Positions 36,831-46,809 of a DNA stretch of 64,000 nt are shown here, piece after piece. Source of the DNA: Bradyrhizobium guangdongense (GTDB lineage Bacteria; Pseudomonadota; Alphaproteobacteria; Rhizobiales; Xanthobacteraceae); NCBI RefSeq assembly GCF_004114975.1, contig NZ_CP030052.1, forward strand, positions 1-64,000. Direction: 5' to 3'. A model generated the notes under the pieces. The model did no database searches, was not told where the DNA came from, and worked only from the letters and a program-made list of their open reading frames with translations. The position numbers and the translations under genes are program-made. Position 1 is the first letter of the stretch. Each line of letters opens with the position of its first letter.

Positions 36831-39518
36831 GCGTACAGAATCTTTCGCTCTTTCAGCACTGACGGCTTCTTCTAGAATGAAGGAGCTTTGGATGAACGAT
36901 GGGAATGCCATGGGTCAGGTGATCCAGATAGATGAAGCCCGGATTCGCGATCACCTGGGCGAGATGGTCCGCGGAACGGTAGAAGAGACGCTGAATGCCA
37001 TGCTGGAGGCCGAAGCGGACCTGCTGTGCGGTGTCGGACGCTATGAGCGGAGCCAGGCCCAGCAGGACACGCGGGCGGGCAGCTACGAACGAACGCTGCA
37101 AACCAAGGCGGGCGACGTCAATTTGAAGGCCAGAAGCTACGGCGGCAAACCTTCGAGACGGCGACTATCGAGCGCTACCAGAGGCGGGAGAGCTCGGTTG
37201 AGGAGGCGCTGATCGAGATGTATCTGGCCGGGATTTCAGTTCGCCGGGTCGAAGACATCACGGAGGCGCTGTGGGGCACCCGGGTCAGCCCGAGCACAGT
37301 GTCGAACCTGAACAAGAAGATCTATGCCAAGATCGAGGCATGGCGGAATCGCAGGATCGAGGACGAGCATCCGTATCTCTATCTCGATGGCATTGTGATG
37401 AAGCGCAGCTGGGCCGGTGAAGTTCGCAACGTGTCGCTGCTGATGGCCTCGGCCGTCAATGCCGAGGGATTCCGGGGGATCCTCGGCATCTGTGAAGGTG
37501 CCACGGAGGCAAGTCCGGCTGGTCATCGTTTTTGCGGCATCTCGTCGATCGTGGTCTCAAGGGCGTGCAGTTGGTGGTTTCCGATGCCTGCCGAGGTCTT
37601 GCCGAAAGCGTTACGGATTACTACGGGGGGTACGCTATCAGCGCCGCATGGTGCATTTTTATCGCAATGTCTTCAGCCTCGTGCCGTCGACCCGGGTCCG
37701 CGAGGTGAGCCACATGCTCAAGGCCATTCATACCCAAGAGAGCCGCGCCGCGGTTGGCGCGGGCGACCTCGTGGCGAAGAGCGGCGTGTCGGCTGGAAGC
37801 GCGGCCAGGCAGCCTATTCAAGCCTTATCGGGTTGAGGCGTCCGCGCGCCGCGCCCTCGGCGGACATACTTTCCAGTACGTTACAAATCGTACGTAACTC
37901 TTCTCGGCGAGTTCGGCGACCTGACGTTCCTGGTCGCGCAGAGACTTGACGTTATAGGCGTAAGTGGTCCCCCCGGCGATTGCCTTTCTTCTGCGGCCGC
38001 CCCGCCTGAGCCTCCATCCATGGCGCGCATCTTGCTCGCCACCGGAGCCGGCCGCGCCCAAAGATAGTCTTCCTGCTTGGTCAGCAGATGCCTGCATAGG
38101 ACAGTGAGCTTACGGGCAAGCGCGACCGCCGCGATCTGATGCCCCCGCTTCGCCCTGATGCGAACGAACAAGGCCTCTTTGCAGCACCCCATTCCGCCTC
38201 GACCAGCATCGCCCGCGCGTGGCTGCGACCAACCTTGCTGATGCGCCCATGATGGGCAGCGCCGAGGCCCGACTGGCGTACCCGTGGATTCAGGCCGAAG
38301 TAGCTCACCAGCTTCTGTGGGCTCTTGACTCGCGTGACGTCGCCGACCGCCGCGATGATGCCGACGGCCACCGTTAGGTTGACGCTCGTGATCGTCATCA
38401 GCCTTCGCACGGGACTGTCGCCCATGACACTCAGTGCGATCTCGCGGTCCAACTCCGCCTGGTCTTCGGCGAGCCGATCGAGTTCACGGATATTCCGCTC
38501 AAGTGCCGGCTGCTCATCTGCCGGCACGACCTGCCGTGCAAGCCACACTCGGCCGCGCTGGTTGAGCAGGTCAGAGTGAAGGCACTTCGGAACAAGATGC
38601 GACGCAAGGATCGCATGCACCTCATTCTTTACGCGTGTTCGACGACGTACAATCTGGTAACGCCGCGCCACCAGCCGGCGCAATCGCTCGGTAACCGCGT
38701 CCGGCGTCCACACTTCGGGCAAGTAGCCCGCGACGTAAAGGTTCGCGAGAGTGCCTGCATCAACCTTGTCGGTCTTCACATGCGCATGGGCGATCGCCTT
38801 CACCTGCAGCGGGTTGGCGATCACCTCCCGGGCGACGAAAGGCGACAGTACGCGCGACGCTGCCATGCTATTGCCAGTCGCTTCCAGAACGACCTCGTCC
38901 GTCGGCTTAGGCGTCCTCCCGAAGCCTTCAAGTGCCACGCGGGTCATGTCGACCCGGCCTGCGTGCCGCAGCACGCCTCCTTCCCAAATCGCCACCTCCC
39001 AGAAGGTGCGGTGGATATCCATTCCGATTACGCGTCGCATGTCCGTCTTTCCTACCCGCCACGTTGATAACGAGAGCGGCGGGCGACACGACAACTACGG
39101 ATTCGCGCTCTCGGCGCAACCGGGCGAGTCGTAAGAGGCGGCCACCTAACAAAACGAGCTCGCAGCTCATCGTACGAACCGGCCGCCCGCACCTTCGTGC
39201 TCCCGGAGCCTCTATCCCGGATACTCGCAGCATATGCCACCAGTTCGAAAAGCCAGTAGCGGAAACAGTGACCGCGCCATCCTCATACCGGTTAACAATC
39301 CGCTCGAGCGCATCATGAAGGAGATCCGGCGACGAACCCGTGTCATCGGCGCCTTTCCTGACGGTCAATCCTGTCTCAACTTGGCAGTGGCACGGCTGCG
39401 GCACATTGCCGGAACGCGTGGTCGACCAAATGCTACATGAATATGCGACCGCTCTATCAGCAGCAACTCTCTGAGACCGGAGTCGTCGCCTGATCAATGT
39501 GCGAAAGATACTGGACAC
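36831..39518 (+). mobile_element. IS256-family element, interrupted by an IS110 element
   Basis: Imperfect terminal inverted repeats face inward: GCGTACAGAATCTTTCGC at 36831 and GTGTCCAGTATCTTTCGC ending at 39518. The transposase N-terminus (GQVIQIDEARIRDHLGEMV..., from about 36909) and the segment with the first catalytic Asp (YLYLDGIVMKRSW) are at the left with frameshifts. The C-terminus (NNPLERIMKEIRRRTRVIGAFPDG, then YMNMRPLYQQQL) is at 39285-39495. The gap is filled by the IS110 element. Confidence 0.8.
37825..39040 (-). pseudogene. IS110-family transposase inserted in IS256
   Basis: An IS110/IS1111-type DEDD transposase. The start MRRVIGMDIHRTFWEVAIWE at 39040 carries the first catalytic Asp, followed by VVLEATGNS, KTDKVDAGTLANLY and LMTITSVNLTVAVGIIAAVG. 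The C-terminal Transposase_20 part (SYFGLNPRVRQSG, GRISKVGRSHARAMLVEA) reads on to about 38200. The tail then changes frame at least twice (ALARKLTVLCRHLLTKQEDY, GGTTYAYNVKSLRDQERQ). It probably carries no active transposase. Confidence 0.8.
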
Positions 39519-39684
39519 TACCAGTTGCGACCTCGCCCGTTTCGGCGTCACGCAACTCGATGAAGCCGTCGATCTCCGCTTCGACGCCGCCGGTCGGATA
39601 GAACATGAACTCCAAGAGAACGATTCCCTCGATGAGGGACATTCCCTGCTGTCCGATGACATCGCTTTTCACGACCTTCTTCAT

Positions 39685-40384
39685 GGCCGTATGTTGGGCG
39701 CGGGATCCGACTCCTGTCCATTGCTCGACGCCGGTCGTGCACTCCTTCGTCGGTTATCGGCGATCGACAATCCGCTTCGACCGCGGGCGCGCTCCGATGG
39801 TATGATGCCATCGGAAAGAGTCGGGAAATCGCTGGTGATGTACGTCTACTGCAATGGAACCGCCCGTATCAGACATCGACGTTTTGGCGAGATACACGAA
39901 ATCGATTCGGACCTGCTGGACTGGAACGCCGTTTGCAGCGACGAGCGACAGATGGGACCGGAGCTCCACCATGAAGCCGTTATTAAGCATCCGGAATTGG
40001 GAAGACTTTCCCTAGGGTCTGGGAGTATCCGGAGGGCGTCGAGAACCATCAGGAAACCAACACCGGCTCCCACCACGTGGTCGAAGATTTCGACTACGGA
40101 CTCGAGCACGACCGTCCCGAGTACGACGACGAGTGGCTGGAGCTCCCTCCGCCCGACAATCCGTTCGCACAATTCCAAACGTCGTACCGGGAAAGCACCG
40201 ATCTTCTCGCGCGAAGCGGCTCAGATGCCGGCAATCGCCTGGTCAACAAAAGCGGCGGCCTTGCCGCACTTAGGTCGCCTCGTGGAATGAAGCTGCCAAT
40301 CAGATGTACTCGCGCCGGTCGCCAATACGGTGAAACGCGGACGTGGCGCGGATGCATCATGTCTCGACACGATGCAACTCATGC
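39685..40384 (+). pseudogene. Frameshifted hypothetical gene fragment
   Basis: Plus-strand coding-like sequence runs from about 39835 (MYVYCNGTARIRHRRFGEIHE...) to about 40015. It continues in another frame with WEYPEGVENHQETNTGSHHV, VEDFDYGLEHDRPEYDDEWL and LLARSGSDAGNRLVNKS to about 40255, where it ends against IS4 debris. I recognise the style of an accessory-region hypothetical protein but no defined domain. It is divergent from the DUF4365-type gene. Confidence 0.45.
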
Positions 40385-40758
40385 CAAAGGCCGGCACTGT
40401 GACAGGATGTCGGCCTCGCTTACTCGTTCATTGGAGAAAGAAACGATAGGCCGCCTTGGTATTAGCCCAGTCTTGGCACACCATCGGAATGCTCTGTCCG
40501 ATGTCTCCGCCGATCTGCTTCAGCAGCATGCGAATTCTCTCGCCAAGCCGAGTGTCATGGAATTCGCAAAGCGCTGCTTCACGGTCAAACCAGGTCACCG
40601 CGTCAGACGTCAACCGATCCGCCTTCTCATCCCGCGCGCGTGAAGTCAGTCCATAGAGCACCTCTTCTCGAATCAGGTACCCGTCAAAGAATCACAAGCG
40701 TTTCTGGCGACTCAAGTTTTTCGGCACAGTACACCTCAAAAAATGTGGGTAATCGTAG
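40385..40758 (-). mobile_element. IS4-family (Tn5-like) element, copy 2, 5' end only
   Basis: The minus-strand N-terminus of the same IS4 transposase as copy 1 (SDAVTWFDREAALCEFHD, then MLLKQIGGDIGQSIPMVCQD) breaks off after AAYRFF. The outer terminal repeat (CGATTACCCACATTTTTTGAG read inward) ends about 40758. Together with copy 1, which keeps the 3' end, the two fragments look like halves of one element. Confidence 0.75.
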
Positions 40759-40906
40759 GGTTGCCCGGATGCGTACACTGCATCGATGAAAATGCGCAGA
40801 CCGATAGAGGGCCGCGGCCCCGCCAGCTACACCTCTCCATAACGACGATCTGCACTCGCTCCGCGGTTAGAGCCCGCTCTCGATTGCTATGAATAGGCCG
40901 AGGAGC

Positions 40907-41812
40907 TCATGGGCGAGACAGATGAGGTAGTGTGAGTTCGCCTTTGCCCGCAACAACTGAGACATTTAATTTGTGTGCGGCGGCAGCCAAGACCGGCACC
41001 GGAACTGCGCTCTCGCCTGCCAGGCGCACAGCGCACTCAATATCCTTTGCGGAATTCGCGATTGAGATTGCCAGAACATCGGGTTTCTCGCCTAACAAAA
41101 AGGACACGAAGGCTTGAAATATTCCGCTATTGGTGGAGCCCCGACTAACCAGAGAGCGGAGTGTTACGAGATCGACGTCAAGGCCGCACGCAAACTGGCA
41201 AACCTCCGCGGCTACCGCCGCTATCCCCATAGTCATGCTGTTGTAAACAAGCTTGAGCTTGTGACCTTGTCCGACATCTCCGACATGAAGAACGGTCTCA
41301 CAAAACGCACCAAGAATGCCCTCAGCGACAGGAAAAAGCTTTTCATTCGATCCAACGATCGCGTTGAGAAGGCCTAGCTCTGCTTGTTCGGGGCTCCGCG
41401 TTACTGGAGCGTCCATAAAGCTTAGGCCGCATTTTTGCGCCTGCTCAGCCAGTGCGACCGTTGAAGCAGGATAAGACGTCGAGCAGTCAATTATCAACCC
41501 TCCTCGGGGCATATGGACGAACAGCCCATCTTGCCCAAGGCATACTGCCTCAACCTCGCGGCTGGAAGGCAAGGATAACACGACGGCGTTTACATGCCGC
41601 GCCAACTCGGCGATCGAAGGATGTTCATGGGCACCTGCACCAGTCAAGCGATCCGCACCGAAGCGAGTTTTGTTCGCTTTGATATGCAGCTCGATTTGGT
41701 GACGCAATAGGCTGATACCGATACCGGTTCCCATGCGTCCAGCTCCGATAAGGCCTATTCTCTGCTTCGCCGTTTTAGGAGCGACGTTGGGTGATGATTC
41801 CTCGCCAATCAT
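40907..41812 (-). CDS. Beta-hydroxyacid dehydrogenase / imine reductase-like enzyme (copy 2)
   Basis: A 301-residue paralogue of 9383-10288 with no length change. It keeps IGLIGAGRMGTGIG, IIDCSTSYP and the catalytic GQGHKLKLVYN helix. Substitutions are scattered and mostly conservative. It is the third gene of the inverted operon copy and starts 3 bases after the HAD stop codon. Confidence 0.85.
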   Translation of the reverse strand: MIGEESSPNVAPKTAKQRIGLIGAGRMGTGIGISLLRHQIELHIKANKTRFGADRLTGAGAHEHPSIAELARHVNAVVLSLPSSREVEAVCLGQDGLFVHMPRGGLIIDCSTSYPASTVALAEQAQKCGLSFMDAPVTRSPEQAELGLLNAIVGSNEKLFPVAEGILGAFCETVLHVGDVGQGHKLKLVYNSMTMGIAAVAAEVCQFACGLDVDLVTLRSLVSRGSTNSGIFQAFVSFLLGEKPDVLAISIANSAKDIECAVRLAGESAVPVPVLAAAAHKLNVSVVAGKGELTLPHLSRP

Positions 41813-41815
41813 GAT

Positions 41816-42496
41816 TTATGCATTCCGAAAAAACCCGTGCCTTTGTAAGATTGGTAACAGCTCATGATGGTTGTTAATCGTGTAGTCAGGACGCGCCGCG
41901 CGCAAGCGCGACTCCGAAACAAATCCACCGGTAATGGATATGCTTACGAGTCCGAGATTGCGCGCGATATCCGTTTCGACCGGCATATCGCCGATGATGA
42001 AGGTTGACGCCGGCTTCAGGTTGTTTTTCTGCATGTATAGACGAAGCCGCTCTCCCTTGCTCATCGATTTATATTGGGTAGTGCGGTTTTCAAAGGCGAG
42101 CACATCGTTGATGTAGTCGTCGATCCCAAGTCTTCTCAATTGGGAGCGCAGAGGATCGACTATATGGTTGCTCACGATGATGGACGAAGCTGCTTCTTGG
42201 TGCGCTAACTCCAACACCCTGCGCGCGCCCTCGCGCAGATCGGCTTTACCCGCAAGAGGTTCGTACGTGTCGTGAAAGATTGCACTGCCATCGCGATCCA
42301 CCGTCGCAACCTCGTCTTGCGACATTCCGAGACTGCGATAAAGAAGAGATAGCGGAACATCGCAATGTTCCCGGAAGGTGCTCATGTCGATTGTTGCATG
42401 ACCAAAGCGATCTAGTATGGCATTTGTCGTTTGGAGCAGTGCGTACGTATCATCGAGCAGCGTTCCATTCCAATCAAAGACGAGAACCGGTTTCAT
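41816..42496 (-). CDS. HAD-family phosphatase (copy 2)
   Basis: A 226-residue paralogue of 8699-9370, three residues longer at the C-terminus (ends GFFRNA). It has the same motif I VFDWNGTLLDD, the same IIVSNH, and IIGDMPVETDIA. The ATG at 42496 lies 9 bases after the stop of the PurF-like gene. The frame is intact. Confidence 0.85.
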   Translation of the reverse strand: MKPVLVFDWNGTLLDDTYALLQTTNAILDRFGHATIDMSTFREHCDVPLSLLYRSLGMSQDEVATVDRDGSAIFHDTYEPLAGKADLREGARRVLELAHQEAASSIIVSNHIVDPLRSQLRRLGIDDYINDVLAFENRTTQYKSMSKGERLRLYMQKNNLKPASTFIIGDMPVETDIARNLGLVSISITGGFVSESRLRAARPDYTINNHHELLPILQRHGFFRNA

Positions 42497-42505
42497 GATT
42501 TGACC

Positions 42506-44095
42506 TCAAGCAAGGATCGATTCCGAATAGGGAAGATCGGCCGCTAATTCGCGCAAGTTCCTATTCGCGCGCTTCTGCCCCGCAGGGGTTGGCATCTCGA
42601 ATGTAAACGGTGACAAATCGACGCCGTCTTGCCTGCAGGGCAACAACGATACTAGAAGTGGAAACGGCAGATACGTTATCGTGGCCGCGTTGATGGATGC
42701 CGCGATATTGCTTTCGATGATTTTGAGATCTTGCGGCTCCATCTTGTGAAAGCGAAGGATTTGCGTGCGCTGTTCAGGCGGCAATTGTTTCCATATCTGC
42801 CAGAATGCCAACTCATCTAGTGTGTCGATACCCATGCCGTAGTAGTTAGGAGCCACTATGGGCGGCGAACCGATCGCCCAATGTACGGCTTTGGCCCCAG
42901 CGGCAAGCAGCATATTCGTGACAGCCTGACTGGTATCGCCACGAATGAGGGCCTCGTCGACAATTATTATCGCGGCTTCAGCAAGGCTCGTTTCCGATAC
43001 GCGGTACTTTTGAGCAATGAGACATTTTCGCTCGCTGGGTGTACCGATTAGAGTTCGCTGAAAAAATTGCGTTGAGACTACTTCCCGACGCTGGGCGAAC
43101 ACGCCGTATTCGACGAGAGATGCAAACAGACCATCAGCGTACGGCCCGCCAGTATGCGGCATGGAGGAAACGATTGTGAGTGTGGAGCCTAGTTCTCCTT
43201 GCAGTCGCTGCGCAACAAGGCCACCAAGGGCGGCTCCGATGTTGTAACGGGTTTCGAAATGTGATTGGCCTTCGACCGATGTGTTCGGATTTCCTAAGTA
43301 AAGAGCTTCGTAGGCGCAGAGTTTGGCTTTGTATTGCCCGTTGCTCACGGAACGATCAACGCAGTACCCCATTTTCCCGTCTACATACCTGATGTGCCCT
43401 GGTAAGATTTGCTGTGTCTTACCCTCCAGATCGGCAAAGGCACAATTTTCCGAAGCAACCAGCAAGAACCCGTCATCTGTTTGCATAGTTTCCAATGGAC
43501 GCAAACCACATCGATTACGGTATGCAACCAGATTTCCTTCTCCGTCCAGGAGAATCGCGCTAATAGCGCCATCAATTCGGTCATCAATGTCGCGAAAGAT
43601 GTTTTCGTAATTGACGGGCAGACCGTGCCGCCAATAGTCTCTTTCACAAGAGCCTTCAATCCACTTGAGCAAGAGCTCAGCATCTGTGTTGCTGCCCAAC
43701 CTATAGCCCTGGGCAAGCAATTCTCCCCTGAGTTCACGGCCATTGACCAAGGCTCCATCTAGAGAAATTGCCAAACTGCGGCTGGTGCCCGCATTGTTGT
43801 GAATTGGCTGAAGGTCCCCGCCATCGCTGATTCCGCGGCATCGGCTACGGATATGGGCGATTGCAACATGGGGCCTAAAATTCGGATCCTGTTCATCGTG
43901 CTCAATGCGCACTGAGTCGCATGAGGACTGAAGCGCTCTCGCATATCGAACACCTTCCTTGTGCATGAAAGCTGCAATGCCGACCCCCGCCTGACCGCGA
44001 AATGCAAGTTTCGGAACCATGTGCTTGAGCCGATCATAAACCGTCGCCCGTGACTTGCTTGAAGAGCATAGAAACGCAGCAGCAACACCGGACAT
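42506..44095 (-). CDS. PurF-like amidophosphoribosyltransferase paralogue (copy 2)
   Basis: 529 residues, exactly the length of copy 1. It also starts MSGV, so the Ntn cysteine is absent, and has SLDGALVNGREL where PurF has the HNGN oxyanion motif. The PRPP loop IIVDEALIRGDTS and RNRCGLRPL are kept. That both copies share the same losses in the glutaminase site yet keep open frames argues for a selected function distinct from purine synthesis. It is the first gene of the copy 2 operon, with a leader of about 89 bases from the predicted start site. Confidence 0.85.
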   Translation of the reverse strand: MSGVAAAFLCSSSKSRATVYDRLKHMVPKLAFRGQAGVGIAAFMHKEGVRYARALQSSCDSVRIEHDEQDPNFRPHVAIAHIRSRCRGISDGGDLQPIHNNAGTSRSLAISLDGALVNGRELRGELLAQGYRLGSNTDAELLLKWIEGSCERDYWRHGLPVNYENIFRDIDDRIDGAISAILLDGEGNLVAYRNRCGLRPLETMQTDDGFLLVASENCAFADLEGKTQQILPGHIRYVDGKMGYCVDRSVSNGQYKAKLCAYEALYLGNPNTSVEGQSHFETRYNIGAALGGLVAQRLQGELGSTLTIVSSMPHTGGPYADGLFASLVEYGVFAQRREVVSTQFFQRTLIGTPSERKCLIAQKYRVSETSLAEAAIIIVDEALIRGDTSQAVTNMLLAAGAKAVHWAIGSPPIVAPNYYGMGIDTLDELAFWQIWKQLPPEQRTQILRFHKMEPQDLKIIESNIAASINAATITYLPFPLLVSLLPCRQDGVDLSPFTFEMPTPAGQKRANRNLRELAADLPYSESILA

Positions 44096-44195
44096 GCTAT
44101 TAGCTCCTCGTGCTAAAGAACCGATCTCCTAGGTCCATCGCAGGCGAAGGTATTTAATCGCCAGGGGGCGTAGACGTGGTTCCGCCTCTCTTTAA

Positions 44196-44210
44196 GCAAG
44201 CGCCATACCA
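44196..44210 (-). promoter_or_regulatory. Sigma-54 promoter of operon copy 2
   Basis: Minus strand TGGTATG-GCGC-TTGC, followed by T. It has the same spacing as at copy 1, with the invariant GG and GC intact and two departures from TGGCACG. Transcription would start near 44184. Confidence 0.65.
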
Positions 44211-44296
44211 GCCCTTAGATCACTCGGCTCGCGCCCCCAGAGCCGACGGAATTCGAAAAGAGTTGGCCATTTGGTTTGCCAGCGATGATTTCGCGT

Positions 44297-44312
44297 CGTC
44301 CGACTCCCGACA
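44297..44312 (-). promoter_or_regulatory. NifA-site-like sequence of copy 2, one consensus base changed
   Basis: Minus strand TGT-CGGGAGTCGG-ACG, homologous to the exact TGT-N10-ACA of copy 1 but with the final A changed to G. It lies about 87 bases upstream of the -24 element. NifA binding may be weakened. Confidence 0.5.
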
Positions 44313-44852
44313 CGTTGTCTGAAGCGCGACGCGTTGGTACGAAAAGAGCCAAGCTCTGACTGTTGGTTCTCGGTGTCCTATGGTCCCACGGACCCGCTCG
44401 AGCTTGCCTGCGACGCAGTCCCCTCACATGCGCGAGCATGACGATTTCGAGCCGCACCAGGCCTTCTGATCCGGCGACCGAGTCGTAATCGAGCACCTGC
44501 TTCAGGCCTACCGCCTTTTCAAACACCGCAGGATCGGAATCAGAGGCTCCAGACAGATGGCGAGCAGGTCTTGGACGCGGTCGCCGACATCTTCAGTTTC
44601 CGACTGGGATGCGAGTGAAGAGCCGCATTGAAGCCGACGCTGACGATCTCCTCTCGATGATCAACGTCCTTCGCCGCGCCGAACGGTTGTGCGCGAGCGC
44701 GACGACAACGAGCAGGCTTAGAAGCGCTCGCAACGGGGCAACACGGTAGCGACGTTAAGATCGCTCAATTTCGAGCGCTTCATGACCGAAGGCAGGGCGC
44801 CAACACTTAACCCTTTCGGTGAAACCATCGTGCGTGTCGGTTCAACGACATG
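44313..44852. other. Gene-poor stretch upstream of operon copy 2
   Basis: A short minus-strand frame (up to 44526, FEKAVGLKQVLDYDSVAGSE) looks coding-like and may be the tail of a lost gene. Beyond that nothing is recognised before the IS3 element. Confidence 0.4.
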
Positions 44853-45976
44853 ATCTGAGGCCGGCAAGCTGGACCACTTTGGCTAGAGTTTTCGCTGCCG
44901 AATCCCCTCGGCTGGGAGGAGCGAAGGACGATGAAGGCCTCGAAGTTCTCGGACGCCCGGAAGGCGTTCATCCTGAAGCAGGGCAACGATGGCGTCCCGG
45001 CTGCGAAGATCTTCCGCAAGGTCGGGATCAGCCAAGCGACCTACTTCAACTGGAAGAAGAAGTGTGACGGACTGCTGCCGACGGAGATGCCGCGCTTGAA
45101 GCAGCTCGAGGCCCAGAACGGCAAGCTGAAGAAACTGGTCGCGGGCCTGTCGCTCGACAAGGAGATGCCGCAGGACGTGATCCGCCGAAGGCTATGAGGC
45201 CTTGCCGGAAGCGCAAGCTGGTTGACGAAGTCCGCAACGAATGGCAGGTCTCGATCCGCAGGGCCTGTGCGGCGTTTTAGTTTGACAGGTCGACCCACCA
45301 CTACAAGTCCCGTCGCTCCGGCCAAGCTGCCCTCGAGCAGAAGATCAAGGAGACCTGTCATGCCCGCATTCGCTACGGTTATCGCCGCGTTCACGTGCTG
45401 CTGCGTCGTGAAGGATGGGCGCCGTGCCAGAACAAGACCCGGCGCGTCTATCGCGAGTTGGGCCTGCAATTGCGCAACAAAAAGGCCCAAGCGCCGCGTC
45501 AAAGTCAAGCTGCGCGATGATCGCAAGCCGGCGACGCGATCCACGAGACCTGGGCGATGGACTTCGTCCATGACCAGTTGGCAACAGGACACAAGCTTAG
45601 CGTGCTGACAATCGTCGATATCTTCTCACGGTTCTCACCGGCGCTGGCGCCACGGTTCACCTTCCGCGGCGCCGACGTCGTGGCGGTGCTGGAAAGGGCC
45701 TGCAAAGAAGCGGGCTTCCCGGCCACGATCCGCGTCGATCAAGGCAGCGAGTTCGTGTCGCGCGATCTTGACCTGTGGGCCTACCAGCGCGGCGTCATGC
45801 TGGACTTCTCGCAGCCCGGCAAGCCGACCGACACGGATGTTGTAGACAAGCCCTATGTTGCAGAAGCCTTGCTGTGTCGGGATCGCGGCTTTGGCCGCCA
45901 ATCTCGTATACTCCTTCTCGGCGCATTCCACGCCTGCTCGTTCCTCAGCCCTCTTCGCGGGGATGTTGTATCATAG
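44853..45976 (+). mobile_element. IS3-family element with intact orfA-like start and broken orfB
   Basis: The left end TCTGAGGCCGGCAAGCTGGA precedes orfA (44931-45197, 88 codons: MKASKFSDARKAFILKQG... SQATYFNWKKKCDGL, an HTH plus zipper). orfB (from about 45194) has an in-frame stop after ACAAF. It changes frame between RRVYRELGLQLRNK and AMDFVHDQLATGHKLSVLTI, then carries the DDE core IVDIFSRFSPAL and RVDQGSEFVSRDLD. It loses its frame after DTDVVDKP, so the final catalytic Glu region is missing. Not transposition-competent alone. Confidence 0.8.
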
Positions 45977-46065
45977 GCCGATCCACGCTTGGCATGGCTG
46001 GTGGGTAGTCCAGCGCGCAGTTCGATGCTCCGGAACTTGTGCGCCAGCAGGGCCGGCCTCGTCCA

Positions 46066-46420
46066 GATTTAGTCAGTGCTCTTGGTCAGCATATGCCAGA
46101 TGATCATCGCCAGCTTCCGCGCCGTCGCGACTGCCGCGATGTGCTTGCCGCGTCGTGCAGCGACACGTTGAAGGAATGCACGCAGCGGTCCCGCCGAACG
46201 GGCTACAGCCCATGCTGCTTCGACGAGCATTCCGCGAGCTTGGCCGCAGCCCTGCTTGGTGATCCTGCCATGGTAGGGGCCCTCGCCAGACTGCCTGACG
46301 CTCGGGTTCAGCCCCAGGTAGCTCACCAGCCTGGTCGGATCGGCAAAGCGCCGAATGTCGCCGACGGCACCTATCGAACCGCGGCGCTCGCAATGCGCGC
46401 GGCATCCAACACTTGGCGGC
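46066..46420 (-). pseudogene. IS110-family transposase C-terminal fragment
   Basis: Contains the Transposase_20 region SYLGLNPSVRQSGEGPYHGR and ITKQGCGQARGMLVEAAWA followed by KHIAAVATARKLAMIIWHML, with the start of the domain in another frame. It is a different IS110 lineage from that at 37825. It truncates the chemoreceptor remnant. Confidence 0.75.
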
Positions 46421-46709
46421 CGATTTCGGTCACTGATGAGCTCATCTGCTCAGTGGCGCAGGCAACCGACTCTAGGTTAGCCGAAGCCTTCTCGGAAGCG
46501 ACAAAGACTACGGTATTGCCGGCCAACTCGGCACTGGCGATCGCAACCGGCGTACGAAGACCCACCATCTCATTGACGGTGGTTGAGACTCCGCTAACTG
46601 CGAAAACCGCATATCCGAATGAGAGCGCTATGATCGCACATTCCGCTGCAAAACCCGCAATCAGCTGACCACGAACGCGAAGCATCAACTTGGCAAACAT
46701 CCAGAACAC
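46371..46709 (-). pseudogene. Methyl-accepting chemotaxis protein with large internal deletion
   Basis: The N-terminus has a hydrophobic helix (LIAGFAAECAIIALSFGYAV) and the start of the periplasmic domain (GVSTTVNEMVGLRTPVAIAS). It is joined directly to a signalling-domain segment (ANLESVACATEQMSSSVTEI) that normally lies hundreds of residues further on. The C-terminal tip is cut by the IS110 fragment. The frame is open but the protein cannot be a working receptor. Confidence 0.7.
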
Positions 46710-46809
46710 TCCACGGTCTTCAATTGCCCGCGGGCACCGTAAGAGAAGAAATTTAGAATCTCGTTAGCCAAAAACTCGTCCATGCCAGGTCAATTCCACA
46801 CAAAATCTG

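Larger units (their letters stand above)
36517..39684 (-). pseudogene. DUF4365-type gene split by a nested IS insertion
   Basis: The N-terminal part (39519-39684: MKKVVKSDVIGQQGMSLIEG... FYPTGGVEAEIDGFIELRDA) and the C-terminal part (36517-36833: NLLLRVQGKATERERLQVE... ADADIEYWTKGTAPVLLIVV, ending ...RSEYNRTYAWWQD) are on the same strand and are complementary halves of one protein. The family is the nuclease-like DUF4365, often found near defence and restriction loci. The IS256 element with its internal IS110 lies exactly between them. A further frameshift near 36600 affects the C-terminal part. The gene is destroyed; rejoining the halves would restore most of it. Confidence 0.65.
40907..44450 (-). 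repeat. Copy 2 of the ~3.5-kb inverted duplication
   Basis: Opposite-strand counterpart of 6770-10288. Gene order, reading frames, the sigma-54 promoter and the position of the NifA-type site all correspond. The upstream limit of homology is approximate, judged by eye up to the block GTCATGCTCGC...ATGTGAGG. Confidence 0.8.
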
